Source: Hwanghaeella sp.
Lineage (GTDB): Bacteria; Pseudomonadota; Alphaproteobacteria; UBA8366; Aestuariispiraceae
Reading direction: 5' to 3'
NCBI GenBank assembly: GCA_028282025.1
Contig: JANQIT010000322.1
Location: 1-60,092 of the forward strand
Length of the DNA stretch: 60,092 nt
Shown: piece by piece, positions 46,014-54,769 of the stretch
Position numbering within the stretch: position 1 is the stretch's first letter
Layout of the letters: each line of letters begins with the position of its first letter
Notes under the pieces: model-generated
Databases searched by the model: none
What the model was told of the DNA's origin: nothing
The model's input: only the letters and a program-made list of their open reading frames with translations
Made by a program: the position numbers and the translations under genes

Positions 46014-47642
46014 TCAGGTGGCCACAACGCCACTCTCCACAGCTTCCATGCGGAAGGCCGCGGCCATCAGGGCCTTGGTGTAGTCGTCTTTGGGACTGTC
46101 GAAAACGTCGTCGGCCAACCCGTGCTCGATCACCTTGCCGTTGCGCATGACCAGCACCGTATCGGACATCGCGCGGACGACTTTCAGATCGTGGCTGATG
46201 AACATATAGGCCAACCGGTGCTTTTCCTGCAGATCCTTCAGCAGGTCGACGATCTGCGCCTGCACCGACATATCCAGCGCCGAGGTCGGTTCGTCGAGAA
46301 CGATGAAACGGGGTTTCAGAACAAGTGCGCGGGCGATGGCGATGCGCTGGCGCTGACCGCCGGAAAATTCGTGCGGATATCGGTGCCGGGCGTCGGGGTC
46401 CAGATTGACTTCTTTCAACGCCTCAACCACCAGCGCTTCCCGTTCCGCACCGTTACTGCCCAGACCGTGCACCTTCAAACCCTCGCCGACGATCTCCCCC
46501 ACCGACATGCGGGGGCTGAGACTGCCATAAGGGTCCTGGAAGACGACCTGCATTTCGCGCCGCATCGGGCGCAGGTCCTTGTTCGACAACTCCCGCAGGT
46601 TCCGTCCGTCGAACCGGATCGCCCCTTCGGACTGCTGCAACCGCAGCAGCGCCATGCCCAGCGTTGTCTTGCCCGAACCGGACTCGCCCACCACGCCAAG
46701 CGTTTGTCCTTCGCGGACCGTTACGTCGATGCCGTCCACCGCCTTGATATGATCGACGGTGCGGCGGAATACGCCCGCCTTGATCGGAAACCACACCTTG
46801 ACGTCGTCGCCCGCCATGACGACGGGCGCGCTGTCGGGCACCGGTTGTTTCCGGCCCTTGGGCTGTGCCGCCAGCAGGCGCTGGGTATAGGCGTGCCGCG
46901 GATTTTCGAAAACGTCCGCGACCCCGCCTTCTTCCACGATTGTCCCGTTCTGCATCACGCAAACCCGGTCAGCGGTGCGCCGGACAATCCCCAAATCATG
47001 GGTAATGAACAGCATCGCCATCCCAAAACGCGCTTGCAAATCTTTCAATAATTTCAGGATTTGCGCCTGGATGGTCACATCCAGCGCCGTGGTCGGTTCG
47101 TCGGCGATCAGCATGTCCGGTTCGTTGGCGAGCGCCATGGCGATCATCACGCGCTGGCGTTGCCCGCCCGACAGTTCGTGCGGGAAAGAGCCAAGGCGTT
47201 TTTCCGGCTCCCGGATACCGACCATGTCCAGCAGTTCCAGAACCCGGGGCCGGGCGGAGGCGGCGGTCATCCCCTTGTGGATGACCAGCGTCTCGCGGAC
47301 CTGCTTCTCCACCGTGTGCAACGGGTTCAGAGAGGTCATCGGCTCCTGAAAGATCATCGCGATCTTGTTGCCGCGCACATCCTGCATCTGCCTTTCGGGC
47401 GCACCCATCAGTTCCTGCCCGTCGAACCGGATCGAACCTGACGGGTGATAAGCCGCCGGGTACGGCAGAAGCTGCAGAACGGAGAGCGCGGTCACCGACT
47501 TGCCGGAACCGGATTCGCCGACCAGCGCCACCGTCTCCCCCTTGCTCACATCCACGGAAACCCGCTTGACGGCCTCTACATCGCCGCCCGCGCCGCGAAA
47601 ATTCACGGAGAGATCTGTCAGTTGCAACAGCGGGTCAGTCAT
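46014..47642 (-). CDS. yejF: Peptide ABC transporter ATP-binding protein with two ABC domains (YejF type)
   Basis: 542 residues with two complete nucleotide-binding domains: Walker A GESGSGKSVT and GESGSGKTTL, signatures LSGGQRQRVMIA and FSGGQRQRIAIA, Walker B LIADEP and IVLDEP, plus oligopeptide/dipeptide C-terminal extensions. It powers the YejBE permease. Last gene of a four-gene leftward cluster (binding protein, permease, permease, ATPase), the standard yejABEF order; in enterobacteria this system imports microcin C and oligopeptides. Confidence 0.93.
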   Translation of the reverse strand: MTDPLLQLTDLSVNFRGAGGDVEAVKRVSVDVSKGETVALVGESGSGKSVTALSVLQLLPYPAAYHPSGSIRFDGQELMGAPERQMQDVRGNKIAMIFQEPMTSLNPLHTVEKQVRETLVIHKGMTAASARPRVLELLDMVGIREPEKRLGSFPHELSGGQRQRVMIAMALANEPDMLIADEPTTALDVTIQAQILKLLKDLQARFGMAMLFITHDLGIVRRTADRVCVMQNGTIVEEGGVADVFENPRHAYTQRLLAAQPKGRKQPVPDSAPVVMAGDDVKVWFPIKAGVFRRTVDHIKAVDGIDVTVREGQTLGVVGESGSGKTTLGMALLRLQQSEGAIRFDGRNLRELSNKDLRPMRREMQVVFQDPYGSLSPRMSVGEIVGEGLKVHGLGSNGAEREALVVEALKEVNLDPDARHRYPHEFSGGQRQRIAIARALVLKPRFIVLDEPTSALDMSVQAQIVDLLKDLQEKHRLAYMFISHDLKVVRAMSDTVLVMRNGKVIEHGLADDVFDSPKDDYTKALMAAAFRMEAVESGVVAT

Positions 47643-47680
47643 GCCCGGCTACGCCCTTTCCTGTGCTTGCCCATCGTCCA

Positions 47681-48736
47681 CTATCCCTGAACCTTGCGCG
47701 GGTCGAAGGCGTCGCGCACAGCCTCGCCAATAAAGACCAGCAGGGTCAACATCACGCCGACTGTAAAGAAGGCCGTCAGGCCCAGCCAGGGCGCTTGCAG
47801 GTTTTCCTTGCCCTGCTTGATCAACTCGCCCAGCGACGGCGATCCCGGCGGCAGGCCGAATCCCAGAAAGTCCAGCGAAGCCAGGGAGACGACCGCACCG
47901 CTCAGCACGAAAGGCATGAAGGTCAGGGTGGCGACCATGGCGTTGGGCAGAATATGGCGCACCATGATCACGTTGTCGCTGACGCCCAGCGCCTTCGACG
48001 CCTTGACGAAATCCAGGTTTCTGGCGCGCAGCGTCTCCGCCCGCACGGGTCCGACGAACCCCGTCCAGCCGAAGGCCACCATGATGCCCAGCAGCCACCA
48101 GAAATTCGGCTGTACGATACTGGCCAGTATGATCAGCAGATAGAGCGTCGGCAGGCTGACCCACACCTCGATAAAGCGTTGACCGATCAGGTCGGTCATA
48201 CCGCCGAAATAGCCCTGCCCCAGCCCGATGGTGACACCGATCAATCCTGTCAGACCGACCAGCGCCAGGCCGAAAAGCACCGATATCCGAAACCCGTAGA
48301 TCATCCGGGCGACCACATCGCGCGCCTGATCGTCGGTACCCAGCCAGTGTTTGGCGTCCGGCGCGGTGGGTGCGGGGGCGTCGAGGTCCAGGACCTGACT
48401 GTTGTAACTATGTTCGACCAGGGGCCACAGCATCCATCCCTTTTCACCTATCAGGGACTGCACCTCCGGGTCTTTGTATTCGGCCTCGGTCTCGAAAAAC
48501 CCGCCATATTCCGTTTCCGGGACCGCTTCGATCACCGGCATGAAAAAGCGCCCGTCGAAGTAGACCAGGACCGGCTTGTCGTTGGCGATGAACTCAGCGA
48601 ACAGCGACAGAACGAAGAGCCCCAGGAAAATCCACAGGGACCACCAGCCGCGCCGGTTCTTCCGAAAGGTGGCGAACCGCCGCCGGGTTACCGGTGTGAC
48701 CTTCATTCCCAGGATACGATGCGCACGGCCCTCCAT
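47681..48736 (-). CDS. yejE: Peptide ABC transporter permease (YejE type)
   Basis: 351 residues. An N-terminal membrane helix (WWSLWIFLGLFVLSLFAEF) is followed by a ~120-residue periplasmic loop and the BPD permease domain with the EAA-like loop (FVKASKALGVSDNVIMVRHI, LPNAM). GAGGG lies seven bases before the ATG at 48736. It forms the channel together with the YejB-type protein encoded just upstream (3 bp gap). Confidence 0.92.
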   Translation of the reverse strand: MEGRAHRILGMKVTPVTRRRFATFRKNRRGWWSLWIFLGLFVLSLFAEFIANDKPVLVYFDGRFFMPVIEAVPETEYGGFFETEAEYKDPEVQSLIGEKGWMLWPLVEHSYNSQVLDLDAPAPTAPDAKHWLGTDDQARDVVARMIYGFRISVLFGLALVGLTGLIGVTIGLGQGYFGGMTDLIGQRFIEVWVSLPTLYLLIILASIVQPNFWWLLGIMVAFGWTGFVGPVRAETLRARNLDFVKASKALGVSDNVIMVRHILPNAMVATLTFMPFVLSGAVVSLASLDFLGFGLPPGSPSLGELIKQGKENLQAPWLGLTAFFTVGVMLTLLVFIGEAVRDAFDPRKVQG

Positions 48737-48739
48737 CGC

Positions 48740-49843
48740 CTAACCCTCGCGCGCTTCGAAATCGATCCTGGGATCGACAAGGGTGTAAGTGATGTCGCTG
48801 ATCAGGTTCAGCAGAAGACCGATCAGAGTGAAGAAATAGAGCGACGCGAACATCACCGGATAGTCCCGGTCGATGGCCGCCTTGAAGCCCAGAAGACCCA
48901 ACCCGTCCAGAGAGAAAATCACCTCGATCAGCAGGGATCCGGTGAACAGAATACCGATGAAAGCGCCCGGAAACCCCGCGATAACGATCAGCATCGCATT
49001 GCGGAAAACATGTCCGTACAGGACGGCCCGGCGCTCCAGCCCCTTGGCGCGGGCCGTGATGACATACTGTTTGCCGATTTCTTCCAGAAAACTGTTCTTG
49101 GTCAGCATGGTCAGGCCCGCGAAAGCGCCGATCACCATGGAGAAGACCGGCAGCACCATGTGCCACAGATAGTCCAGGATCTTGTCCACGGTGGAAAGTT
49201 CGTCCCAGTTTTCCGATACCAGACCGCGTAAGGGGAACCAGTCGAAGTATCGCCCGCCCGCGAAAACCACGATCAGCAGGACGGCGAACAGGAAGGACGG
49301 GATGGCGTAACCGACGATGATCGCGCTGCTGGTCCAGAGGTCGAACCGGCTGCCGTCCCGAACCGCCTTGGCGACGCCCAGTGGGATGCAGATCATATAG
49401 GTGATCAAGGTGGTCCACAGACCCAGCGAGATGGAAACCGGCAGCTTGTCCAGCACCAGGTCGACGACGCGGCGGTCCTGGAAATAGCTCTCGCCGAAAT
49501 CGAACATCAGATAGTTGCCCATCATCAGCAGAAAGCGTTCGTGCAACGGCTTATCGAATCCGAACTGGCGCTCCAACTCGGCCAGGAATTCCGGGTCCAG
49601 ACCCCGTGCGGCGCGGGTCGGCAAATCGCCGTTCTGAACGTTGGACGCATCCGCCCCGGCGGCGAAATCCCCCTCTCCCCCGGTCACGCGGGAAAGCGCG
49701 CCCGCGGCGGTGCCTTCCAATTCGGCCAGCACCCGGTCGATCGGGCCGCCGGGCGCGGCCTGAATGATCAGGAAACTTAGCAGCATCACGCCGACAAGCG
49801 TCGGCACGATGAGCAAGAGACGCCGAATGATATAGGCAAACAC
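48740..49843 (-). CDS. yejB: Peptide ABC transporter permease (YejB type)
   Basis: 367 residues. First helix [20 protein letters not shown] is typical for DppB/YejB, followed by an extended periplasmic part with the YejB-like [20 protein letters not shown] and the BPD domain ([25 protein letters not shown]). It pairs with the YejE-type permease. Confidence 0.93.
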   Translation of the reverse strand: MFAYIIRRLLLIVPTLVGVMLLSFLIIQAAPGGPIDRVLAELEGTAAGALSRVTGGEGDFAAGADASNVQNGDLPTRAARGLDPEFLAELERQFGFDKPLHERFLLMMGNYLMFDFGESYFQDRRVVDLVLDKLPVSISLGLWTTLITYMICIPLGVAKAVRDGSRFDLWTSSAIIVGYAIPSFLFAVLLIVVFAGGRYFDWFPLRGLVSENWDELSTVDKILDYLWHMVLPVFSMVIGAFAGLTMLTKNSFLEEIGKQYVITARAKGLERRAVLYGHVFRNAMLIVIAGFPGAFIGILFTGSLLIEVIFSLDGLGLLGFKAAIDRDYPVMFASLYFFTLIGLLLNLISDITYTLVDPRIDFEAREG

Positions 49844-49897
49844 CGGGCGGGACCGTCCTGAGCGGGCTGAGGTTCAATCGAATGGAGGAACTAGACT

Positions 49898-51769
49898 CTA
49901 GTTCTTCTGCCCCCGTTTCAACACCGCGTCCCTTTCCGGGTCAATCCACCATACGGAGGTGGTGACGCCCAACTTCGGTATGAGGTCCGGTTTGCCAAAG
50001 CGGTTCCAATAGACAAGCCAGTCGGTTTTACCGTGGAACATCGGGATCATATAGTGGTTCCACAACAGCACGCGGTCCAGCGCGCGGGTCCGATAGACCA
50101 GGATTTCCCGATCCGGGGAGGCAATCAGGGATTCGATCAGGATATCGATTGCCGGGTCCTTGACGCCGATGATGTTGCGGCTGCCTTCCCGGTCCGCCGC
50201 AGCCGAGCCCCAATAGTCGCGCTGTTCGTTGCCGGGAGAGACCGACTGACCAAAGACCGCAACCACCATGTCAAAATCGAATGTGTCCAACTGTCGGCGG
50301 TACTGCGCGTCATCGACAACCCGGATTGTTGCGATAACGCCCAATCTCTTAAGGCCCCGCACCAGGGCCTGGGTATGCGGTTCCAGAGTGCCGGTGCGCA
50401 ACAGGATCTCGAACTCGAAACGCTCGCCGGTTTCGGTATGCGTCAGCACCTTGTCCTGGATTTTCCAACCCGCCTCCGTCAGCAATTTAACCGCCTTACG
50501 CAGGTTGGAACGATTGTTGCCGCTGCCATCGGTCGATGGCGGCGCGTAAGTTTCGGTAAACACACGGGGCGGCAACTGATCGCGCAAAGGCTCCAGGACT
50601 TCCAGTTCAGCCGGCGAGGGCATCCCAAGCGAGGACAGTTCGTGATTGTCGAAGTAGCTATCCGTCCGCGTATAGGCGTTGTACATGATCGTCTTGTTAA
50701 CCCATTCGAAATCCCAGGCGTAGGTTAGCGCCTCGCGGACGCGGACATCCTGGAACAGCGGCTTGCGCAGGTTGAAGGCGAAACCCTGCATCCGGGAAAC
50801 GCGTTCGTGGCCGAATTCCTGGCGGATCATGTCGCCGGAGTCGATTGCGGGAATGTCGAACGCCGTCGCCCATTCCTTCGAGCTGTTCTCGACCCAAATA
50901 TCGATAGCTCCCGCCTTGAACCCTTCGCGCGAAATGGTTCGGTCGCGGTAGTAATCGATGCGGATGGCGTCGAAATTGTTGAAACCCTTCACCACCGGAA
51001 TATCTTCGGCCCAATAGTCCCGGACCCGCTCGAAAGTGATGGATTTGCCCGGGTCGACCTTGGAAATCTTGTAGGGGCCGGAGCCCAGCGGTGGTTCCAG
51101 TGTGGTCTCGTCGAAGGCGCGGCCGTCCCAATAGTGCTTCGGCAAGACCGTCAGTTCGCTCAGGATCAGCGGCATTTCCTTGTTTTCGCCCGGATGCAGG
51201 ACGAAACGGACGGTGCGTTCATCCGGCGTCAGAACCTCGGCGACCGCTGCATAGTAAAAGCGGTAGAAGGGACTGCCCTTTTCACGCAGGGTCTGGAATG
51301 TCCAGGCGACATCCTCCGACGTGATCGGATGACCGTCATGGAAGCGCGCTTCCGGCCGGATCTTGTATTCTATCCAGGTTCCGTCGTCGGGCACCTCGAT
51401 GGACTCCGCGATCAACCCATAGACGGCGCTGTCCTCGTCGGACACCTGGCGCATCAGGCTGTCGTAAATATTACCCAACCCGGATGCCGGGTTGCCCTTG
51501 GTGATGAACGGGTTCAGGGAATCGAAGGTGCCCGCGCCTTCCTGTACGATCCGCCCACCCTTGGGGGCGTCCGGGTTGGCGTAATCGACATGGTCGAAAT
51601 CGGCCGGGTATTTCAGGGCGTGATTCAGGGCGAACCCGTGGGCCGGCCCCCCGGTTCCCGCCGCCCAGGCCGGGCCGGTCCAGACCATACCCACCACCGC
51701 CAGCACCCCGGCAAACCCAACCGAACGCGCCGTGAAGAATGACTGTACTGCCCCGGTTTTCATCCGCAT
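49898..51769 (-). CDS. yejA: Periplasmic peptide-binding protein (YejA type)
   Basis: About 623 residues. Signal peptide ending near PAWAAG, then a class II solute-binding protein: HALKYPADFDHVDYANPDAP, GSGPYKISKVDPGKSITFER, and a C-terminal WNRFGKPDLIP end common in YejA homologues. Three starts compete (TTG 51787, ATG 51769, ATG 51763); AGGGGA favours the ATGs. It feeds peptides to the YejBEF complex encoded downstream. A 180-bp gap upstream should hold the operon promoter. Confidence 0.92.
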   Translation of the reverse strand: MRMKTGAVQSFFTARSVGFAGVLAVVGMVWTGPAWAAGTGGPAHGFALNHALKYPADFDHVDYANPDAPKGGRIVQEGAGTFDSLNPFITKGNPASGLGNIYDSLMRQVSDEDSAVYGLIAESIEVPDDGTWIEYKIRPEARFHDGHPITSEDVAWTFQTLREKGSPFYRFYYAAVAEVLTPDERTVRFVLHPGENKEMPLILSELTVLPKHYWDGRAFDETTLEPPLGSGPYKISKVDPGKSITFERVRDYWAEDIPVVKGFNNFDAIRIDYYRDRTISREGFKAGAIDIWVENSSKEWATAFDIPAIDSGDMIRQEFGHERVSRMQGFAFNLRKPLFQDVRVREALTYAWDFEWVNKTIMYNAYTRTDSYFDNHELSSLGMPSPAELEVLEPLRDQLPPRVFTETYAPPSTDGSGNNRSNLRKAVKLLTEAGWKIQDKVLTHTETGERFEFEILLRTGTLEPHTQALVRGLKRLGVIATIRVVDDAQYRRQLDTFDFDMVVAVFGQSVSPGNEQRDYWGSAAADREGSRNIIGVKDPAIDILIESLIASPDREILVYRTRALDRVLLWNHYMIPMFHGKTDWLVYWNRFGKPDLIPKLGVTTSVWWIDPERDAVLKRGQKN

Positions 51770-51967
51770 CTCATCCCCTGCTGCCAATCTGTCGCCGCCA
51801 CTGTCCGGCGCACGCCGCCGGCGATAGTTTTATAATTTCTAAAAGAAGGTCAGCCGCCGCGACATTCAACCCCTGCCTTGGAAATGCCGCATTTACTGAC
51901 GCGATTTTGACGAAAGGGCCGACCCACCCCTATTGTCCATCGGTCGGGCAGGTGAGGAATGGATGGA

Positions 51968-52228
51968 ATGGCGCAGCGGACCGGCTGGATCGCGCACTAC
52001 CTGTATCAGGGAGCAGACGGCGAAATTCGCAGCATGACCACGCGCTTGCTGGCGGCAAGCCGCCGGGAAGCCGTGGACAGGGCCGCTGAGGCGGCGCCCG
52101 CGAAGGATTTCGTGGTGCAGATTCACGCCGAAAGCGACGAGCAGTTCCTCGGCACGGTCCGCGGCGCCATCGCGCAGACCCTCGATGTGAAACCGTTCGA
52201 CCCGGCGGATTACGACGAGGACGCCTGA
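51968..52228 (+). CDS. Small conserved-looking protein, function unknown
   Basis: 86 residues from ATG 51968, ten bases after GAGG; an ATG three codons earlier sits too close to it. WIAHYLYQGADGEIRSMTTR, SRREAVDRAAEAAPAKDFVV and the acidic end PFDPADYDEDA. Looks like a compact alpha/beta domain. It converges on the ELM1 gene with a 19-bp overlap of the coding ends. No domain recognised. Confidence 0.65.
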   Translation: MAQRTGWIAHYLYQGADGEIRSMTTRLLAASRREAVDRAAEAAPAKDFVVQIHAESDEQFLGTVRGAIAQTLDVKPFDPADYDEDA

Positions 52229-53214
52229 AGCAGCGCCCGCACCGCTTCGGCCGCCTTCTCCGTTTCGCGCAACCGCACCGTCCGCCGCGCCGGATCGAAG
52301 CTTCCGTCGAACGGCAGCGTTGCGCCGGCCTCATCCATCGCGTCCTGAAAACGCAGGAACTTGGCCGCCGCGCGTCCCTTTCCCGGCTTGATTTCCAACG
52401 GAGCGACATAGACCGGCTTCCCACTGCTGCAGGCTTCCGAGATCATGTTGACGGAATCGCCGGTCACGACGATGGCGTCGGCCAGCGCCAACATGGCGAA
52501 ATAGGGGTTTTCACCCTCTCCATCCCAGAAATCGATGGCAGGTCCGGTCAGGGCCGCGCGCAGAGTCTTTTCGTTTCCCGCGCCGGTCCGCCGAGATGCG
52601 GTGATCGCCAATCCCGCGCCCTGCTCCCGGACAAGGCGCAGCAAATCCCCACACAGCCGCCGGGTCCTGTCCGGGGTCATGGCGAACGCCCTGTTCTCGC
52701 CGCCGATCAGAACCGCGATCAGCGGGCGCGGCAGATGGTCGAAGCGACCGGCGAAGGTTGACCGCGCCTCATCAAGCTTGGCCTCGTTCACCCGGTGGAC
52801 CGCCCCCAGGGTGGTCACCACGTTCGGGCCTGTCAGCCGGTCATGCGCCGGCGCGGCGATCAGATCGAAGCGTCCCGTGGGGACGCGGGGATGCTGCACG
52901 TGCACCGCGGCGGTAAGGCCGCCCGCTGCGCGTTTCACGGCGAGCGCGGGTCCCACGGCCCGGCCCCCGCAGGAAATCGTCAGCCGTGGCCAGGGCGGCT
53001 GCAACGGGTCGCTCCGCCCTGCATCCAATCCGAACAGGCCGGGCGGCCAATAGGCAGCCGGCAGCCGGTTCCAAGGGAATCGGCACAGCACGGTCTTTTC
53101 GACGAATGGCACCCCGGCCGCTTCGGCAAGACCGATTGCCTGGGCCCGGTTTCCCGCCTTGCCGTCGGTGATCAGCCAACAGTCCTCAAAGGTTTCGCCA
53201 CCTGTTTCAGACAC
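52210..53214 (-). CDS. Mitochondrial fission ELM1 family protein (DUF1022)
   Basis: 334 residues from a GTG. It begins with WLITDGKAGNRAQAIGLAEA, then a glycosyltransferase-B-like fold with VHVQHPRVP, LIAVLIGGENRAFAM, ADAIVVTGDSVNMISEA and GKPVYVAPLEIKPGK. Alphaproteobacterial members are close to the plant ELM1 protein; in bacteria it is suspected to act on a nucleotide sugar, but no reaction is established to my knowledge. Confidence 0.88.
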   Translation of the reverse strand: MSETGGETFEDCWLITDGKAGNRAQAIGLAEAAGVPFVEKTVLCRFPWNRLPAAYWPPGLFGLDAGRSDPLQPPWPRLTISCGGRAVGPALAVKRAAGGLTAAVHVQHPRVPTGRFDLIAAPAHDRLTGPNVVTTLGAVHRVNEAKLDEARSTFAGRFDHLPRPLIAVLIGGENRAFAMTPDRTRRLCGDLLRLVREQGAGLAITASRRTGAGNEKTLRAALTGPAIDFWDGEGENPYFAMLALADAIVVTGDSVNMISEACSSGKPVYVAPLEIKPGKGRAAAKFLRFQDAMDEAGATLPFDGSFDPARRTVRLRETEKAAEAVRALLQASSS

Positions 53215-53383
53215 GTTTTAGGGCCTCAAGTTCTGATAATAATCTTGCGCCAATCGGGGTAATTGTATTACGACCTTGCCGGCGAAAAAGCCCCCTGCGC
53301 GACGCTCCGTTTCGGGCGCGGGGCCGGGAAATTGCGCCTTTGGATGGCCAAGCGCCACTCACGATATTCACAAGGGGACTGAC

Positions 53384-53887
53384 GTGCGACGGGAAAAACT
53401 CGACCAAATCGACCGCCGTATTCTGAACGATTTGCAGTCCGACGGACGCATGACCAACGTGGAACTGGCGAAACGCGCGGGTATCTCCGCGCCGCCGTGT
53501 CTGCGCCGGGTGCGGGCGCTTGAGGAATCCGGATTCATTCGGGGCTATCATGCGGATATCGACCCGGCCTTGATGGGGTTCGGCGTGACCGTTTTCGCCT
53601 TTGTCGGGCTTACCAGTCAGGCCGAGACAGATCTATCGAAATTTGAAGAATGCGTCGCCGGTTGGCCGTTGGTGCGCGAATGTTTCATGCTGCAGGGAGA
53701 GACCGACTTCCTGCTGAAGGTCGTCGCCGTCGATCTGGAAAGCTATAATCATTTCCTGACGCACGAACTGACCGCCGCCCCCAACGTGGCGCATGTGCGG
53801 TCCGCCATCACCATCCGCCATTCGAAACAGGCCTTCGGGGTGCCCATCGATACATCCGTGGAGGATGCCGAGGTCGAGCAGCCCTGA
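53384..53887 (+). CDS. Lrp/AsnC-family transcriptional regulator
   Basis: 167 residues from GTG 53384, with AAGGGG upstream; the frame is open further upstream without a ribosome site. AsnC-type winged helix (LDQIDRRILNDLQSDGRMTN, AKRAGISAPPCLRRVRALEE) and a C-terminal RAM domain (VAGWPLVRECFMLQGETDFL, LKVVAVDLESYNHFL). It is divergent from the ELM1 gene across 169 bp. Amino acid ligand unknown. Confidence 0.93.
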   Translation: MRREKLDQIDRRILNDLQSDGRMTNVELAKRAGISAPPCLRRVRALEESGFIRGYHADIDPALMGFGVTVFAFVGLTSQAETDLSKFEECVAGWPLVRECFMLQGETDFLLKVVAVDLESYNHFLTHELTAAPNVAHVRSAITIRHSKQAFGVPIDTSVEDAEVEQP

Positions 53888-53907
53888 CGCGGCCCGGCGG
53901 ATCCGGG

Positions 53908-54123
53908 TCATTCCCCCCGGTCGATTCTCTTCGTCATGTCCGCCACGTCGTCCACTGCCGCATCGTGACCGCCCCGGTTCGAGCGCACGACCAGCCACAT
54001 CAGTCCGACATTCAGACCGACCACCCCGGCGGTGCCGAGAATGAAGGCGATCCATCCGTGCAGGGAGAACCCCGCCCCAGTCAGATCGTTGAGCCAGGCT
54101 ACGGCGTCATCGAAATAGATCAT
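53908..54123 (-). CDS. Small single-pass membrane protein, function unknown
   Basis: 71 residues from ATG 54123, six bases after AAAGG. A central membrane segment (GWIAFILGTAGVVGLNVGLM, WLVV) and a charged C-terminal tail (NRGGHDAAVDDVADMTKRID). Convergent with the Lrp gene (20 bp gap) and 63 bp downstream of greA on the same strand. Confidence 0.65.
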   Translation of the reverse strand: MIYFDDAVAWLNDLTGAGFSLHGWIAFILGTAGVVGLNVGLMWLVVRSNRGGHDAAVDDVADMTKRIDRGE

Positions 54124-54186
54124 GGCCACCTTTCCGGCGGGCGTTCCGCCCGGGAGGGTTCAAGGCGGACGCCCGCAGCGCCCGCC

Positions 54187-54660
54187 CTACTTGAATTCGA
54201 CCGTGACGACTTCGTAATCCTTGGTGCCGCCCGGCGTATGCACCTCAATCGTGTCGCCGACGGATTTACCGATCAGCGCGCGCGCCATGGGCGAGGTGAT
54301 GGCAAGCTTGCCCGCCGCGATATCCGACTCCGATTCGCCGACGATCTGATATTTCTTCTCTTCGTCCGTATCGCAGTCGGCAACCACCACCGTGGCGCCG
54401 AACATGATCTGATCGCCCGAAAGCTTGGCCGGATCGATAATCTCGGCGCGGCTGGTTTTGTCTTCCAGCTCGGCGATCCGGCCTTCCACAAAGCTCTGGC
54501 GTTCGCGCGCGGCGTGATATTCGGCGTTTTCCGACAGGTCGCCGTGCTCACGCGCCTCGGCGATCGCCTGAATGATCGCGGGCCGCTCCGTCCCTTTGAG
54601 CTGTTTCAATTCGGTCTGCAGCGCTTCGTAGCCCTGCAGGGTCATCGGCACTTTTTCCAT
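54187..54660 (-). CDS. greA: Transcription elongation factor GreA
   Basis: 157 residues from ATG 54660, directly after GGTGGAAAC. The N-terminal coiled coil ([40 protein letters not shown]) carries the conserved acidic tip, and the C-terminal FKBP-like domain ends in [20 protein letters not shown]. It rescues backtracked RNA polymerase. It lies 110 bp downstream of carB on the same strand, a common alphaproteobacterial neighbourhood. Confidence 0.96.
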   Translation of the reverse strand: MEKVPMTLQGYEALQTELKQLKGTERPAIIQAIAEAREHGDLSENAEYHAARERQSFVEGRIAELEDKTSRAEIIDPAKLSGDQIMFGATVVVADCDTDEEKKYQIVGESESDIAAGKLAITSPMARALIGKSVGDTIEVHTPGGTKDYEVVTVEFK

Positions 54661-54769
54661 GTTTCCACCTGTTACGAGAACTTGCGGCGCGTTTTGTTGA
54701 GATGCACGCGCCACGAACTCAAAAACAGACAGAGCCGGTCAAGCCGGCCCAATCAACTCTTCCACAATG